Position numbers and translations under genes: made by a program
The notes under the pieces: generated by a model
Database searches by the model: none
The model's input: the letters and a program-made list of their open reading frames with translations, nothing else
Told to the model about the DNA's origin: nothing
NCBI GenBank assembly: GCA_012959525.1
Contig: DUDB01000060.1
Location: forward strand, 1-64,000
DNA: 64,000 bases
DNA from: Planctomycetota bacterium
Lineage (GTDB): Bacteria; Planctomycetota; UBA1135; GCA-002686595
Direction of reading: 5' to 3'
Shown here: in pieces, positions 48,429-56,924 of the stretch
How positions within the stretch are numbered: the first letter of the stretch is position 1
Layout: every line of letters starts with the position of its first letter

Positions 48429-49916
48429 ATGGACGACCTGACTAAATTTCGCCGCCCGCTGACGGCGCTCATTTCCCTATTCGCTCTCCTGTGCGTGGGG
48501 ACGTCCTCTGCTCTCGGGCAGCAGACATTCAACTCGATTCCTCATGAGCGGCTCGTCGCGGACCTTCTAGCGCGCAGTGGGCGTGCCGGCGTCTCTCCCG
48601 ACACCTTCTCCACGGAGGAGTATCTCGATCAGGGCTACATCCGTATTCGACTAGGCCTGTTTGAACTGCTGCTCGATAGAGAGAGCGCCCGCTCCCTGCC
48701 CGACGCAGACAATTACAAGAAGGTCTGCGACAGCGTTCTCGTCCTACAGGACCGCTGGCTCGACTGGGTCGAGCCCAGTGCGGATGCCGAGTTAATCGCC
48801 CGGATGCGCGATGACATCAAGGAACTCGCGAAGTGGTTGAAGCGTGTGCGAGGGAGCCAGATTGCCAAGCTCGTCAAGAGCATGGAGGATTGGGAGACCG
48901 ACGAGGCTTCCGACCTCTACTTGGGTCTGAATGCTCGCGCTTCTGTGCGGGAAATCGCGGCACGCTTGGCCGAAGCCATGGGGACCGGCGCCTACATGGG
49001 GCTGGATCGTGAGGACATGCCGGAGACCATCATTCTGGCGCCGCGCAGGTTGCCCTTCATCGAGTGGGTGTCTCTGGCAGGCTGGGTGTACCCCGAGATG
49101 AAAGCGGGCTTCTGGCAGGATGGCGTGGCCGTCTGGACCCAGTTCTACCTAGATCGCTACAAGGTCATGTCCTTGGAGTTCGGGAAAGGAGCGAGCAACT
49201 GGTCCGCCGGGATAGCCATGAACTCGCGCGTCTCTACTGGAATGGAGCAACAGTTGACTCAACTGGCGACCAACTCCCTGGTGGATAGCTACTATGGCGA
49301 CCGGGTGCCCGAGTCTTTCGCCGGTGCCCTATCGGTGAACCTGGTGATTGACGTGTTTGGCGAGTGTCGCACACGGGCGGATGGAGATCTTCGTTCGCGT
49401 CGCACCGAGGCTTATGAGCGCTTTGTTCCCGGCGGTTTGTCCGAGGGTGGCTGGCTTCCTGCGATCTCAGCTGACAGTTGGTGGAGACAGGAGTCCAACT
49501 ACGGCGCAGATCGTTTCGTGGGCCCTTTGGGGTCTGCACAGAAGAACGGCTACAAGGACACCCGGGATCGCCTGCGCACCTTCCGATTGCGCAATGACGC
49601 TGACAGCCACGATGAAATTGTCCGTGCTCCCTTTCTGGGCATGGCCGCAGCCGACATGCCCGTGCCCGGGTCGACATTCCGGGGCGACTACAAAGAACTC
49701 CTGCGCGCCTACCGCACGGCCTTTGTCTACTGGCTGCACAGTGAGCGCGCCAAGGACGCTGAAGAGGTCTTCTCCAAACTGCTCGTCCACCTAGCGGGCA
49801 CCAAAGAGGATCTGGAGGAGGCGATTGCCTCTCTCTACGATGTCCCCCTATCGAGCACCGAGCTCACGAACGAGGATCTGGAGGGGCAGTTCCTGGCGTG
49901 GGTCCTGCGCCAGTAG
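48429..49916 (+). CDS. Secreted hypothetical protein
   Basis: 495 residues; family not recognised. A signal peptide ('LTALISLFALLCVGTSSALGQ') precedes a largely helical region (about 40-200) and a mixed region with distinctive phrases 'APRRLPFIEWVSLAGWVYPE', 'LEFGKGASNWSAGIAMNSRVSTGMEQQL' and 'ISADSWWRQESNYGADRF'. The sequence has abundant Trp, Tyr and Asp but no motif I can assign. It probably acts in the periplasm or is released. It stands alone between the STT3-like gene and the antiporter gene. Confidence 0.75.
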   Translation: MDDLTKFRRPLTALISLFALLCVGTSSALGQQTFNSIPHERLVADLLARSGRAGVSPDTFSTEEYLDQGYIRIRLGLFELLLDRESARSLPDADNYKKVCDSVLVLQDRWLDWVEPSADAELIARMRDDIKELAKWLKRVRGSQIAKLVKSMEDWETDEASDLYLGLNARASVREIAARLAEAMGTGAYMGLDREDMPETIILAPRRLPFIEWVSLAGWVYPEMKAGFWQDGVAVWTQFYLDRYKVMSLEFGKGASNWSAGIAMNSRVSTGMEQQLTQLATNSLVDSYYGDRVPESFAGALSVNLVIDVFGECRTRADGDLRSRRTEAYERFVPGGLSEGGWLPAISADSWWRQESNYGADRFVGPLGSAQKNGYKDTRDRLRTFRLRNDADSHDEIVRAPFLGMAAADMPVPGSTFRGDYKELLRAYRTAFVYWLHSERAKDAEEVFSKLLVHLAGTKEDLEEAIASLYDVPLSSTELTNEDLEGQFLAWVLRQ

Positions 49917-50015
49917 GTTCGGCAGCTAGCGCGCGTATCCCAGGCTCTTGAGAGTCAGGGGCGAATCCGCCACATCCGCCACATCGGCCGCGTCGGTCCG
50001 GTATCTTCCTCGGCC

Positions 50016-51287
50016 ATGGAATTGTTCGATCTTCTTTCCGTGGTGCTGGTCTTCGCCGCTCTTACGGCCTGGGTGAACTGCCGCTTCCTGGGCCTGCCGA
50101 CGACCATCGGGGTGATGGTCCTTGCGTTGGCGGTTTCAAGTCTAGGCGTGCTGGTGGCTCCCCCCGCCTTGCGCGATGCCACCCGTGCCCTTCTCGAGCG
50201 CATGGACTTCGCCCATGCTCTGCTCGACGTGCTGCTGGCCTTCCTGCTATTCGCCGGGGCCTTGCACGTGAAGATCGACCGCCTCTATCAACACAAGTGG
50301 ATCATCGGCGGCCTGGCCACCATCGGGGTGCTGGCATCCACCTTTCTGGTGGGGGGGCTGATTCACCTGACCCTCCCCCTGCTCGGACTCGAGGCAAGCT
50401 GGATTGAGTGTCTGGTATTCGGCGCCTTGATCTCCCCGACGGATCCCATCGCCGTGCTTGCCATTCTCAAGGGGACGAACGCTCCAAAGAGTTTGGAGAC
50501 CAAGATCGCCGGTGAGTCCCTGTTCAACGATGGCATTGGTGTTGTTGTGTTTCTTGTCATTGCCGGCATGGCTATGGGTGGGCACGGTGACCACGGTGTA
50601 CTGGATGGTGCTGGAGTGGCCGCGCTGTTTCTGCGCGAGGTAGGGGGCAGCCTGGTCTTGGGCCTCGCGGCTGGCTGGGTCTGCGTGCAGTTGATGCGGC
50701 AGGTGGATCAGTATCAGGTGGAGGTCTTGTTGTCACTGGCCCTGTGCGCGGGCCTCTACTCTCTGGCCGCTGCCTTGCACAGTTCGGGTCCTCTGGCTGT
50801 CGTGGTGGCGGGGCTGATGATCGGCAACCAGGGCAAGCGTCTCGCCATGTCCTCCTTGACCATCGAACGCTTGGACGTGTTCTGGGAGCTCGTGGACGAG
50901 ATCCTGAACGTGGTGCTCTTCGTCTTCATCGGCATGGAGGTTTTGATCCTCCCCTTGGGCGGGAGCGCCATCCTGGCCGGGCTGGCGGCCATACCTTTGG
51001 TTTTACTCGCGCGCTTTCTGGCCGTGGGCGGGGCAGTCTCCCTCCTGCGCCGCTGGCGCCCCTTCACCCCGCACGCCGTCAAGATCCTCACCTGGGGCGG
51101 CCTGCGCGGCGGAATTTCCGTGGCCTTGGCGCTCTCCTTGCCTGCTGACCTGCCTGCCAGGGACCTGATCGTCACCATGACCTACGTGGTGGTGGTGTTC
51201 TCTATCGTGGTCCAGGGCCTCACGGTGGGACGCCTAGTGCGCTGGATTCCCCAAGAAGACCTTCAGGAGGGCATCCCGCCCCATTGA
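50016..51287 (+). CDS. Na+/H+ antiporter, NhaP/CPA1 family
   Basis: 423 residues with 12 or so membrane helices. CPA1 hallmarks are 'LVFGALISPTDPIAVLAILKG' (discontinuous helix) and 'IAGESLFNDGIGVVVFLVI' (the N-D ion-binding pair), plus 'HSSGPLAVVVAGLMIGN' and 'WGGLRGGISVALALSLP'. It exchanges Na+ or K+ for H+ at the cytoplasmic membrane for pH and salt control. The ATG at 50016 is the family start. No cytosolic regulatory domain follows the membrane part. Confidence 0.93.
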   Translation: MELFDLLSVVLVFAALTAWVNCRFLGLPTTIGVMVLALAVSSLGVLVAPPALRDATRALLERMDFAHALLDVLLAFLLFAGALHVKIDRLYQHKWIIGGLATIGVLASTFLVGGLIHLTLPLLGLEASWIECLVFGALISPTDPIAVLAILKGTNAPKSLETKIAGESLFNDGIGVVVFLVIAGMAMGGHGDHGVLDGAGVAALFLREVGGSLVLGLAAGWVCVQLMRQVDQYQVEVLLSLALCAGLYSLAAALHSSGPLAVVVAGLMIGNQGKRLAMSSLTIERLDVFWELVDEILNVVLFVFIGMEVLILPLGGSAILAGLAAIPLVLLARFLAVGGAVSLLRRWRPFTPHAVKILTWGGLRGGISVALALSLPADLPARDLIVTMTYVVVVFSIVVQGLTVGRLVRWIPQEDLQEGIPPH

Positions 51288-51339
51288 TTTGGAGGATGTG
51301 TTCTTCCCATGCGGCGGGTCTCTCGCATAGCTTTCAGCA

Positions 51340-51774
51340 ATGACTAACTTCCTGCGCTGCCTGCCCCTGGCACTACTGTTCGGCATCCTATCGTGCAGCG
51401 AGGAGGCTCCCACAGCCTCCCCTGAATCAGACGCCGCCGGCGACTCTGAGCTGATGACCTCGGCGGCGGACGCTGCCCAACTGCCGGAGGTGCGCTACTA
51501 CGTCGTCTCCGACGGCTGACCCTTCTGCATCAAAGTCCAGAGCGCCGTGCGCGCACTGGCAGCAGAGTACGAAGGGAAAGTGAAATTTGAGCTGGTTTCG
51601 CCGGAGGAGACCCTGGCCGCCGTCGAGGAAATGGCGGAGTTCGGTTTCACCGACGCCAAGCACGGACTCGTGGCTTTTGACTCGCAGGGTGAAGCGAAGG
51701 TCAAGATCCCTGGTCACAGCTTCGGACGCGAGGAGATCGTGAGCGCGATCGATCAGGTCTTGGGCGGGCTCTAG
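51340..51774 (+). CDS. Selenoprotein: thioredoxin-like lipoprotein with U-P-F-C redox motif (UGA-encoded Sec)
   Basis: 144 residues if the in-frame TGA at 51517-51519 is read as selenocysteine (Sec60). Signal peptide 'LPLALLFGILSC' gives a lipobox Cys19. An acidic linker precedes a small thioredoxin fold: 'VRYYVVSDG'-U-'PFCIKVQSAVRALAAEYEG' then 'KVKFELVSPEETL' and 'HGLVAFDSQGEAKVKIPG'. U-x-x-C sits exactly where C-x-x-C redox motifs do. A stem-loop 17 nt after the UGA fits a bacterial SECIS. Both flanks of the TGA are coding in one frame, and the second half alone lacks the redox motif and signal. Its stop shares CTAG with the convergent DsbA-like gene. A Cys-to-stop pseudogene is the alternative. 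Confidence 0.82.
51537..51559 (+). promoter_or_regulatory. Candidate bacterial SECIS element of the thioredoxin-like selenoprotein
   Basis: Stem-loop CCAG-A-GCGC-[CGTGC]-GCGC-A-CTGG: two 4-bp stems around one A-A mismatch, with a 5-nt apical loop starting 27 nt after the UGA. The second loop base is G, as expected for SelB recognition, and the distance fits the range reported for bacterial SECIS. Confidence 0.65.
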
Positions 51775-52412
51775 GGGTTCGCGCCCCGAGGCAGGCACGC
51801 AAGCACCTGCTCGGCATCCGAGTAGCCTTCAGTCAGGACCACACGCTCCTCACCTGATTCCAGGATCAGGGTGGGGAAGGAGTGGACGTTCAGTTCGCGT
51901 CGGAATGCCAGGTCCGCCTCCAGGAGGGCCTGGGTTCCGGGTGCGTTCAGCTCGCGCTCGAACGCACCATCATCAAACCCCAGATCCCGCGCCAGCGCCA
52001 CCAAGGTCCCGGTGTCCGACGGGTTGCGAGCCTCCTGGTAGTAGGCTTGTTGAATGCGATCGAACATCAGGGGCCCCGCACCCGAACGCAATCTCTCAGC
52101 TAGCAGAACGGCGCGGCAGGCCGGGTAGGTCGAGCGCCGCGGTTGGCACTCGCTCCAGAACTCCCAGTTGAAGGACGCCCCGGTGGCCTGCTCAACCGCC
52201 TTCCAGGCTTGCCGGACATAGCCTCGAGTCTCATCATCCATGGGCGTGGCGCTGTCGGGTGCGAGCCCGCCCATGACGTAGCGCACCGGCGTCCCCTCAG
52301 AAAGTGCTGCCAGCACCCGGTCACGGATGGTTCGGAATCCCCAGCACCAGGAGCACATGGGGTCGGCGACATAGATCAGGGTGTCATTCAATATGACGAG
52401 AGTCTGACGCAA
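51771..52412 (-). CDS. DsbA-family (FrnE-like) thiol oxidoreductase
   Basis: 213 residues. A thioredoxin fold with 'YVADPMCSWCWGF' near the N-terminus (C-S-W-C active site) and a helical insertion matches the FrnE/2-hydroxychromene isomerase-like branch of DsbA proteins. The C-terminal 'NVHSFPTLIL' supplies the cis-Pro. No signal peptide is visible, so it is probably cytoplasmic. The start is uncertain: TTG at 52412, or an internal TTG before 'NDTLIYV'. It is convergent with the thioredoxin-like selenoprotein, sharing the CTAG stop tetramer. Confidence 0.85.
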   Translation of the reverse strand: MRQTLVILNDTLIYVADPMCSWCWGFRTIRDRVLAALSEGTPVRYVMGGLAPDSATPMDDETRGYVRQAWKAVEQATGASFNWEFWSECQPRRSTYPACRAVLLAERLRSGAGPLMFDRIQQAYYQEARNPSDTGTLVALARDLGFDDGAFERELNAPGTQALLEADLAFRRELNVHSFPTLILESGEERVVLTEGYSDAEQVLACLPRGANP

Positions 52413-52455
52413 TCACGGCTGGCATGCACCCCTCCCTCGGCTATCCTCTGGCCCC

Positions 52456-53865
52456 ATGTCCGAGACCCCCGACCTACACTCCCTGCGCATCGATCGCACA
52501 CCGTCCGCTCGCAAGCGGCCGGGTCCGTGGCGGGGTCGCATCGTCTGGCTGGTCGTGCTGGTTGTTGCGGGCTGGCTCTTCCAGCGCCCCGTGATGAACC
52601 TGGTGGATCGAATACGCCTGGTGGAGGTAGAGGTCACAAGTGTGGTGCGCCGCAGTCCCTCACAGGATGCGGGCTCGGAAGGAGCCGCCGCCAACGGCTA
52701 CGTGGTGGCGCGCAAGCGCGCGGCACTCTCGGCCGACCGACCCGGCCGATTGGTGGAGGTCAACGTGGTGGAGGGCTCGCGGGTCAAGGAGGGCGATGTC
52801 GTTGCGCGTATCGACCACGAAGAACAGGACGCAGCGGTGGGGCGCTCGCGTGCGGATCTGGAAGTCGCCCGGCGAGGGGCTGAACGCGTCGCCGCCACGA
52901 CGGCACGTGCATTGGCAGATGAAGGGCGGCTGAGCGCGAGCGTGGAATCCACCGCCGCTCAACTGGACGAAGCCCAGGCACAGCTGGACTTCGCCCGGGA
53001 GGCGGAAGTCCGCTACGAGGAACTCCTGCGCCAAGGGATCGTCCAAGTCGAGCGCCGTGACGAGGCGGTGCGCGATCGAAGAGCGGCCGAGGCGCGGACC
53101 CAGAGTGCCGTTGCGCTCCTTGCCAGCGCCCGCTCCACCCTCGAGGTGGCCTTGGCCGATATCGAAGTGGCCCGACGTACTCAGGCGGAATTCGAGGCGC
53201 GCGCCCACAGCAGCGAATCCGAACTGACCCAGGCCCTGGCCGCCCTTGAGAAGACCTTTGTGCGCGCACCCTTCGACGGGGTCGTGGTGTCGAAAGAAGC
53301 CGAGGTGGGGGAGGTCGTCTCGCCCAACTCGCAAGGAGGCTCAAACGCTCGCGGCTCCGTGGCCACGATGGTTGATTTTGCCAGCCTTGAGGCACAGGCC
53401 GAGGTGCCCGAGACCAGTCTGGCCGCGGTGCGCCTCGGTGCACCGGCGCGCATCTACCTCGACGCCTTCCCAGGCGCGCCCTATACCGGCCGCATCGACC
53501 GGATCTGGCCCGCCGCTGATCGGCAGAAAGCCACGGTGGAGGTGCGCGTCGCCTTCGATCAATTGGACGAGCGCCTGCGTCCGCAGATGGGCTGTCGCGT
53601 GGTGTTCTTGAGCGAGGGTGCGGCCGCACAAGATGGGCCGGTCAAGCTCGTGCTCCTGGTTCCGGCCACGGCTCTGATCAAGCAGGGGCAGGCGAACTCA
53701 GTATTCGTCGTGGAACGCGATCGGGTGCGTCTGCAGGAAGTCGGCCTGGGAGCCACGCGCGGCAACCGGGTCATCATCGAATCGGGTCTGACCGGCGAGG
53801 AGGAGATCGTTGTGACTCCACCTCTTGAAATGGAAGACGGGCAACGCGTACGCGTCGCCCGCTAA
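52456..53865 (+). CDS. HlyD/MacA-type membrane fusion protein
   Basis: 469 residues. One membrane anchor (about 25-45, '[19 protein letters not shown]') is followed by a biotinyl-lipoyl-like half ('[39 protein letters not shown]'). A long coiled-coil hairpin (about 120-260) leads to the second lipoyl half ('[22 protein letters not shown]'), then beta-barrel and membrane-proximal domains. It bridges an inner-membrane ABC transporter to the outer membrane. It is the first gene of a four-gene set with an ATPase and two FtsX-like permeases. Confidence 0.9.
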   Translation: MSETPDLHSLRIDRTPSARKRPGPWRGRIVWLVVLVVAGWLFQRPVMNLVDRIRLVEVEVTSVVRRSPSQDAGSEGAAANGYVVARKRAALSADRPGRLVEVNVVEGSRVKEGDVVARIDHEEQDAAVGRSRADLEVARRGAERVAATTARALADEGRLSASVESTAAQLDEAQAQLDFAREAEVRYEELLRQGIVQVERRDEAVRDRRAAEARTQSAVALLASARSTLEVALADIEVARRTQAEFEARAHSSESELTQALAALEKTFVRAPFDGVVVSKEAEVGEVVSPNSQGGSNARGSVATMVDFASLEAQAEVPETSLAAVRLGAPARIYLDAFPGAPYTGRIDRIWPAADRQKATVEVRVAFDQLDERLRPQMGCRVVFLSEGAAAQDGPVKLVLLVPATALIKQGQANSVFVVERDRVRLQEVGLGATRGNRVIIESGLTGEEEIVVTPPLEMEDGQRVRVAR

Positions 53866-53878
53866 GGGAATCCAGAAC

Positions 53879-54586
53879 ATGAGCAGCACGGCGGCAACAC
53901 GAACGGTGGTGGAACTGAACGGTGTGACCCGGGCCTACTCGCGGGGTGGCGAGCGCATCGTCGTGCTGGACGCCTTGGACTTCGCCATCGAAGAGGGAGA
54001 GCGGGTGGCGATCATGGGCCCCTCGGGGTCGGGCAAGACGACTCTGCTCAACCTGATCGGCGGACTGGACAAGCCCGAGTTGGGTTCGGTTCGCGTCGCG
54101 GGCGAGGAGTTGACCGAACTCACGCCTCCCGAACTGGCTCGCTGGCGGGCGGGCAACGTGGGCATCGTGTTTCAGGGCTTCAATCTGATTCCCGTGCTCT
54201 CCGCCCAGGAGAACGTGGAGCTGCCCCTGCTGCTCGCACCCCTGTCGCGCTCCGAGCGCCGTGCCCACGCCGCGCACGCACTGGAGCTGGTGGGCCTGGC
54301 GGACCGCGCCAGCCACAGGCCAGGTCAGCTCTCGGGCGGCCAAGAGCAGCGCGTCGCCATTGCGCGCGCGATCGTCAGCGACCCGACCCTGATCCTGGCC
54401 GACGAGCCGACCGGGGATCTGGACCGCGCCTCCGCGGACAGCGTGATGGCCTTGCTGGCGCGCTTGAACGAGGAGCTGGGCAAGACCGTGATCATCGTGA
54501 CCCACGACCCGCTGGCCGCTGCCAGCGCCCAACGCAGCGTGCACCTGGACAAGGGCCGCTGGAAGAGTGATGGAGAGGGCGCCTGA
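53879..54586 (+). CDS. ABC transporter ATPase, MacB/LolD family
   Basis: 235 residues. Walker A '[20 protein letters not shown]', Q-loop region '[22 protein letters not shown]', signature '[15 protein letters not shown]' (Gln-Glu variant of LSGGQ-Q-R) and Walker B '[12 protein letters not shown]' with H-loop 'IVTHDP' are complete. It powers the two FtsX-like permeases encoded next, with the upstream membrane fusion protein as periplasmic partner. ATG 53879 is chosen over an upstream frame opening inside the previous gene. Confidence 0.94.
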   Translation: MSSTAATRTVVELNGVTRAYSRGGERIVVLDALDFAIEEGERVAIMGPSGSGKTTLLNLIGGLDKPELGSVRVAGEELTELTPPELARWRAGNVGIVFQGFNLIPVLSAQENVELPLLLAPLSRSERRAHAAHALELVGLADRASHRPGQLSGGQEQRVAIARAIVSDPTLILADEPTGDLDRASADSVMALLARLNEELGKTVIIVTHDPLAAASAQRSVHLDKGRWKSDGEGA

Positions 54587-54588
54587 CC

Positions 54589-55755
54589 GTGCCGATCCAC
54601 CTGATCTTCCGCAATCTGGTGCGGCACAAGCTGCGCACAGCCCTGACCGTGGGCTCGCTCGCCATTGCCGTGTTCTTGCTGTGCGTTCTGCGCGCTCTGG
54701 TTGTCAGCCTGGACGCTGGGGTGCGCAACTCCACCAGCGACCGCCTGATCGTGCAGTCTGCGGTGAGCCTCTTCGTCAACCTGCCCGCGTCCTACGTGGG
54801 CAAGTTGAAGGCCGTGGAGGGCGTGGACAGCGTGGCGCGGCTGCAGTGGTTCGGCGGCTACTACCAGGACCCCTCCAGCTTCTTCGCCCAGTTCGGCGTG
54901 GACCCCGAGAAGTTCCTGGGCATGTACCCCGAGTTCAAGATCGTCGAGGGCTCGCGCGAGCGCTTCCTCACCGAGCGCACGGCCTGCATCATCGGCCGCC
55001 AGACCGCCGACCGCTATGGCTTCAAGGTGGGCGACACGGTGCCCATCATCGGTACGATTTTCCAGCGCTTGGACGGCTTGCCCTGGGAGTTCCAGGTGGC
55101 CGGGATCTACGAGTTGGAGTCCATCGTCTGGGACGAGACCACCATCTTCTTCCCCTTCGATTACCTGGAAGAGAGCTTGGAGAGTGGCGCAGCCAGCGGG
55201 CCCCCCGGGTCGGGGGTGATCTACATCCATCTGGCGGAGGGCGTGAACCCGGTCAACATCGCCGCCGAAGTGGATGGCCTCTTTGAGAACGGACCGCAAC
55301 GTGTCCAGACCACCACAGAGGCGGAATTCAATGCCCAGTTCGTCTCCATGGTGGGCAACATCCCCTTCTTCGTAACCACCATCGGTGGGGGCGTGCTGGC
55401 GGCCATCCTGCTGGCTGTGATCAACACCATGTTGTTGGCGGGGCGTGAGCAGCGCCACGACATGGGCGTCCTCAAGGCCCTGGGCTTTTCCGACTGGGCT
55501 GTCTTCGGGGTCATGCTGGGCCAGGGCGTTCTGTTGTGCGTGGTGGGCGGCGCGCTCGGTATCGGGCTGGCCCAACTCAGTTCTCCTGAAATCGCGAAGC
55601 TTCTGGGCACCATGTTCCCGGGCTTTGAGATGACCTCGGAGATCCTCACCAACGCCTGCACCCTGTCCCTCGGCATTGGTCTTCTGTCCGGCGCCCTGCC
55701 CGCCGCGGCCACGCGCAAGCTCCTGGCGGTCGACGCCTTCCGGAGGGGAGCCTGA
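54589..55755 (+). CDS. FtsX-like/MacB-type ABC permease 1
   Basis: 388 residues. N-terminal membrane helix after 'IHLIFRNLVRHKLRTALTVGSLAIAVFLL', a large periplasmic MacB core domain, and three C-terminal helices in an FtsX domain ('GGGVLAAILLAVINTMLLAGREQRHDMGVLKALGF'). The start appears to be GTG, two bases after the ATPase stop. The next permease starts within its stop codon (TGATG). Such mechanotransmitting exporters move lipoproteins, peptides or antibiotics; the substrate here is unknown. Confidence 0.9.
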   Translation: MPIHLIFRNLVRHKLRTALTVGSLAIAVFLLCVLRALVVSLDAGVRNSTSDRLIVQSAVSLFVNLPASYVGKLKAVEGVDSVARLQWFGGYYQDPSSFFAQFGVDPEKFLGMYPEFKIVEGSRERFLTERTACIIGRQTADRYGFKVGDTVPIIGTIFQRLDGLPWEFQVAGIYELESIVWDETTIFFPFDYLEESLESGAASGPPGSGVIYIHLAEGVNPVNIAAEVDGLFENGPQRVQTTTEAEFNAQFVSMVGNIPFFVTTIGGGVLAAILLAVINTMLLAGREQRHDMGVLKALGFSDWAVFGVMLGQGVLLCVVGGALGIGLAQLSSPEIAKLLGTMFPGFEMTSEILTNACTLSLGIGLLSGALPAAATRKLLAVDAFRRGA

Positions 55756-56924
55756 TGCAGCTCGTTCCCTTCAGCTACAACCTGCGCAGCCTGTTGGTCC
55801 GGCGCAGCACGACTCTGCTGACCATGGTCTCCATCGGCGCCACCGTGGCCGTGATCTCAGGTGTGCAGGCCCTGCAGCAGGGGTTCGTGACGATCTTCGA
55901 GAAGGGCGGCCGCACGGACGTGGTGGTCTTCCTGCGACCGGGAGCCACCACCGAGAACCAGAGCGGGTTCACCCGCTCCAGCGCGGACATCCTGCTCAAG
56001 AGCATTCCCGAAATTGCCCTGACGGATGACGGTCGGCCCATGGCCTCCGCTGAGAACTACATGGCCGTGCGCCTGTTCAAGATCGGCGGGGGTGAGACCA
56101 ACGTGCCCGTGCGCGGGGTGCAGCCCATGACCATGACCATCCGCGAAAACGACCTGGAGATCCTGGAGGGCCGAATGTTCCAGCCGGGAACGGATGAGAT
56201 CATTGTTGGGGAGAACCTCACCCGTCGCATCCGCGGTTGCCGGCTGGGCGAGGTCATCCGCCTCAACACCGTGCCCTTCACGGTGGTGGGCACCTTCACC
56301 GACGAGGGCACCTTCTCTTCGGAGATCTGGGGCGATCTGGAACGCATGGGCGATGCCCTGCAGCGCTCGGTCTACAACCGCGTGATCGGGGTCCTGCGTC
56401 CCGACGTGGACGTGCCCGCCTTGATCGAGGCCCAGGAGAACCACCCCCAGGTGCCGGCCAAGGTCATGACCGAGGCCGACTACCTCATATCCCAGACCGG
56501 CGTGATCAGCGCGACCCTCCTGGGCCTGGGCGCGTTCCTGGCGGTGATCATGGGCATTGCCGCCGTGTTCACGACGACCACCACCATGCAGGCGGCCTTA
56601 GCGGCGCGCACCCATGAGATCGGCATCCTGGCCTGCCTGGGCTTCCGCCCCATCTCCATCCTGCTCTCGTTCCTGTTCGAGTCCCTGGTGCTCGGCGTAC
56701 TGGGCGGACTGGTGGGCATCCTGCTGACCCTGCCCCTCAACGGCATCGAGACCGGTACCACCAACATGATCACCTTCACCGAGGTAGCCTTCGCCTTCCG
56801 CATCACCCCCCAGGTGCTCGGTACGGCGATCGTCTTCTCGATCCTCCTGGGCCTGCTAGGTGGTGCGATTCCCGCCTTCCGCGCCGCTCGCATGACCGCC
56901 GTGGAAGCCCTGCGCCGGGGCTAG
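55755..56924 (+). CDS. FtsX-like/MacB-type ABC permease 2
   Basis: 389 residues with the same layout as the preceding permease: N-terminal helix ('NLRSLLVRRSTTLLTMVSIGATVAVISG'), MacB-type periplasmic core, and three C-terminal helices with 'ARTHEIGILACLGFRPISILLSFLFESLVLGVLGG'. Two different permeases imply a heterodimeric transporter, as in Lol- or Dev-type systems. Its stop shares the CTAG tetramer with the convergent AhpD-like selenoprotein. Confidence 0.9.
   Translation: MQLVPFSYNLRSLLVRRSTTLLTMVSIGATVAVISGVQALQQGFVTIFEKGGRTDVVVFLRPGATTENQSGFTRSSADILLKSIPEIALTDDGRPMASAENYMAVRLFKIGGGETNVPVRGVQPMTMTIRENDLEILEGRMFQPGTDEIIVGENLTRRIRGCRLGEVIRLNTVPFTVVGTFTDEGTFSSEIWGDLERMGDALQRSVYNRVIGVLRPDVDVPALIEAQENHPQVPAKVMTEADYLISQTGVISATLLGLGAFLAVIMGIAAVFTTTTTMQAALAARTHEIGILACLGFRPISILLSFLFESLVLGVLGGLVGILLTLPLNGIETGTTNMITFTEVAFAFRITPQVLGTAIVFSILLGLLGGAIPAFRAARMTAVEALRRG

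Noticed and set aside
54325-55575. 416-codon minus-strand open frame
   Set aside because: Antisense to the ABC ATPase and permease genes, with His/Gln/Asp-rich shadow composition and no domain.
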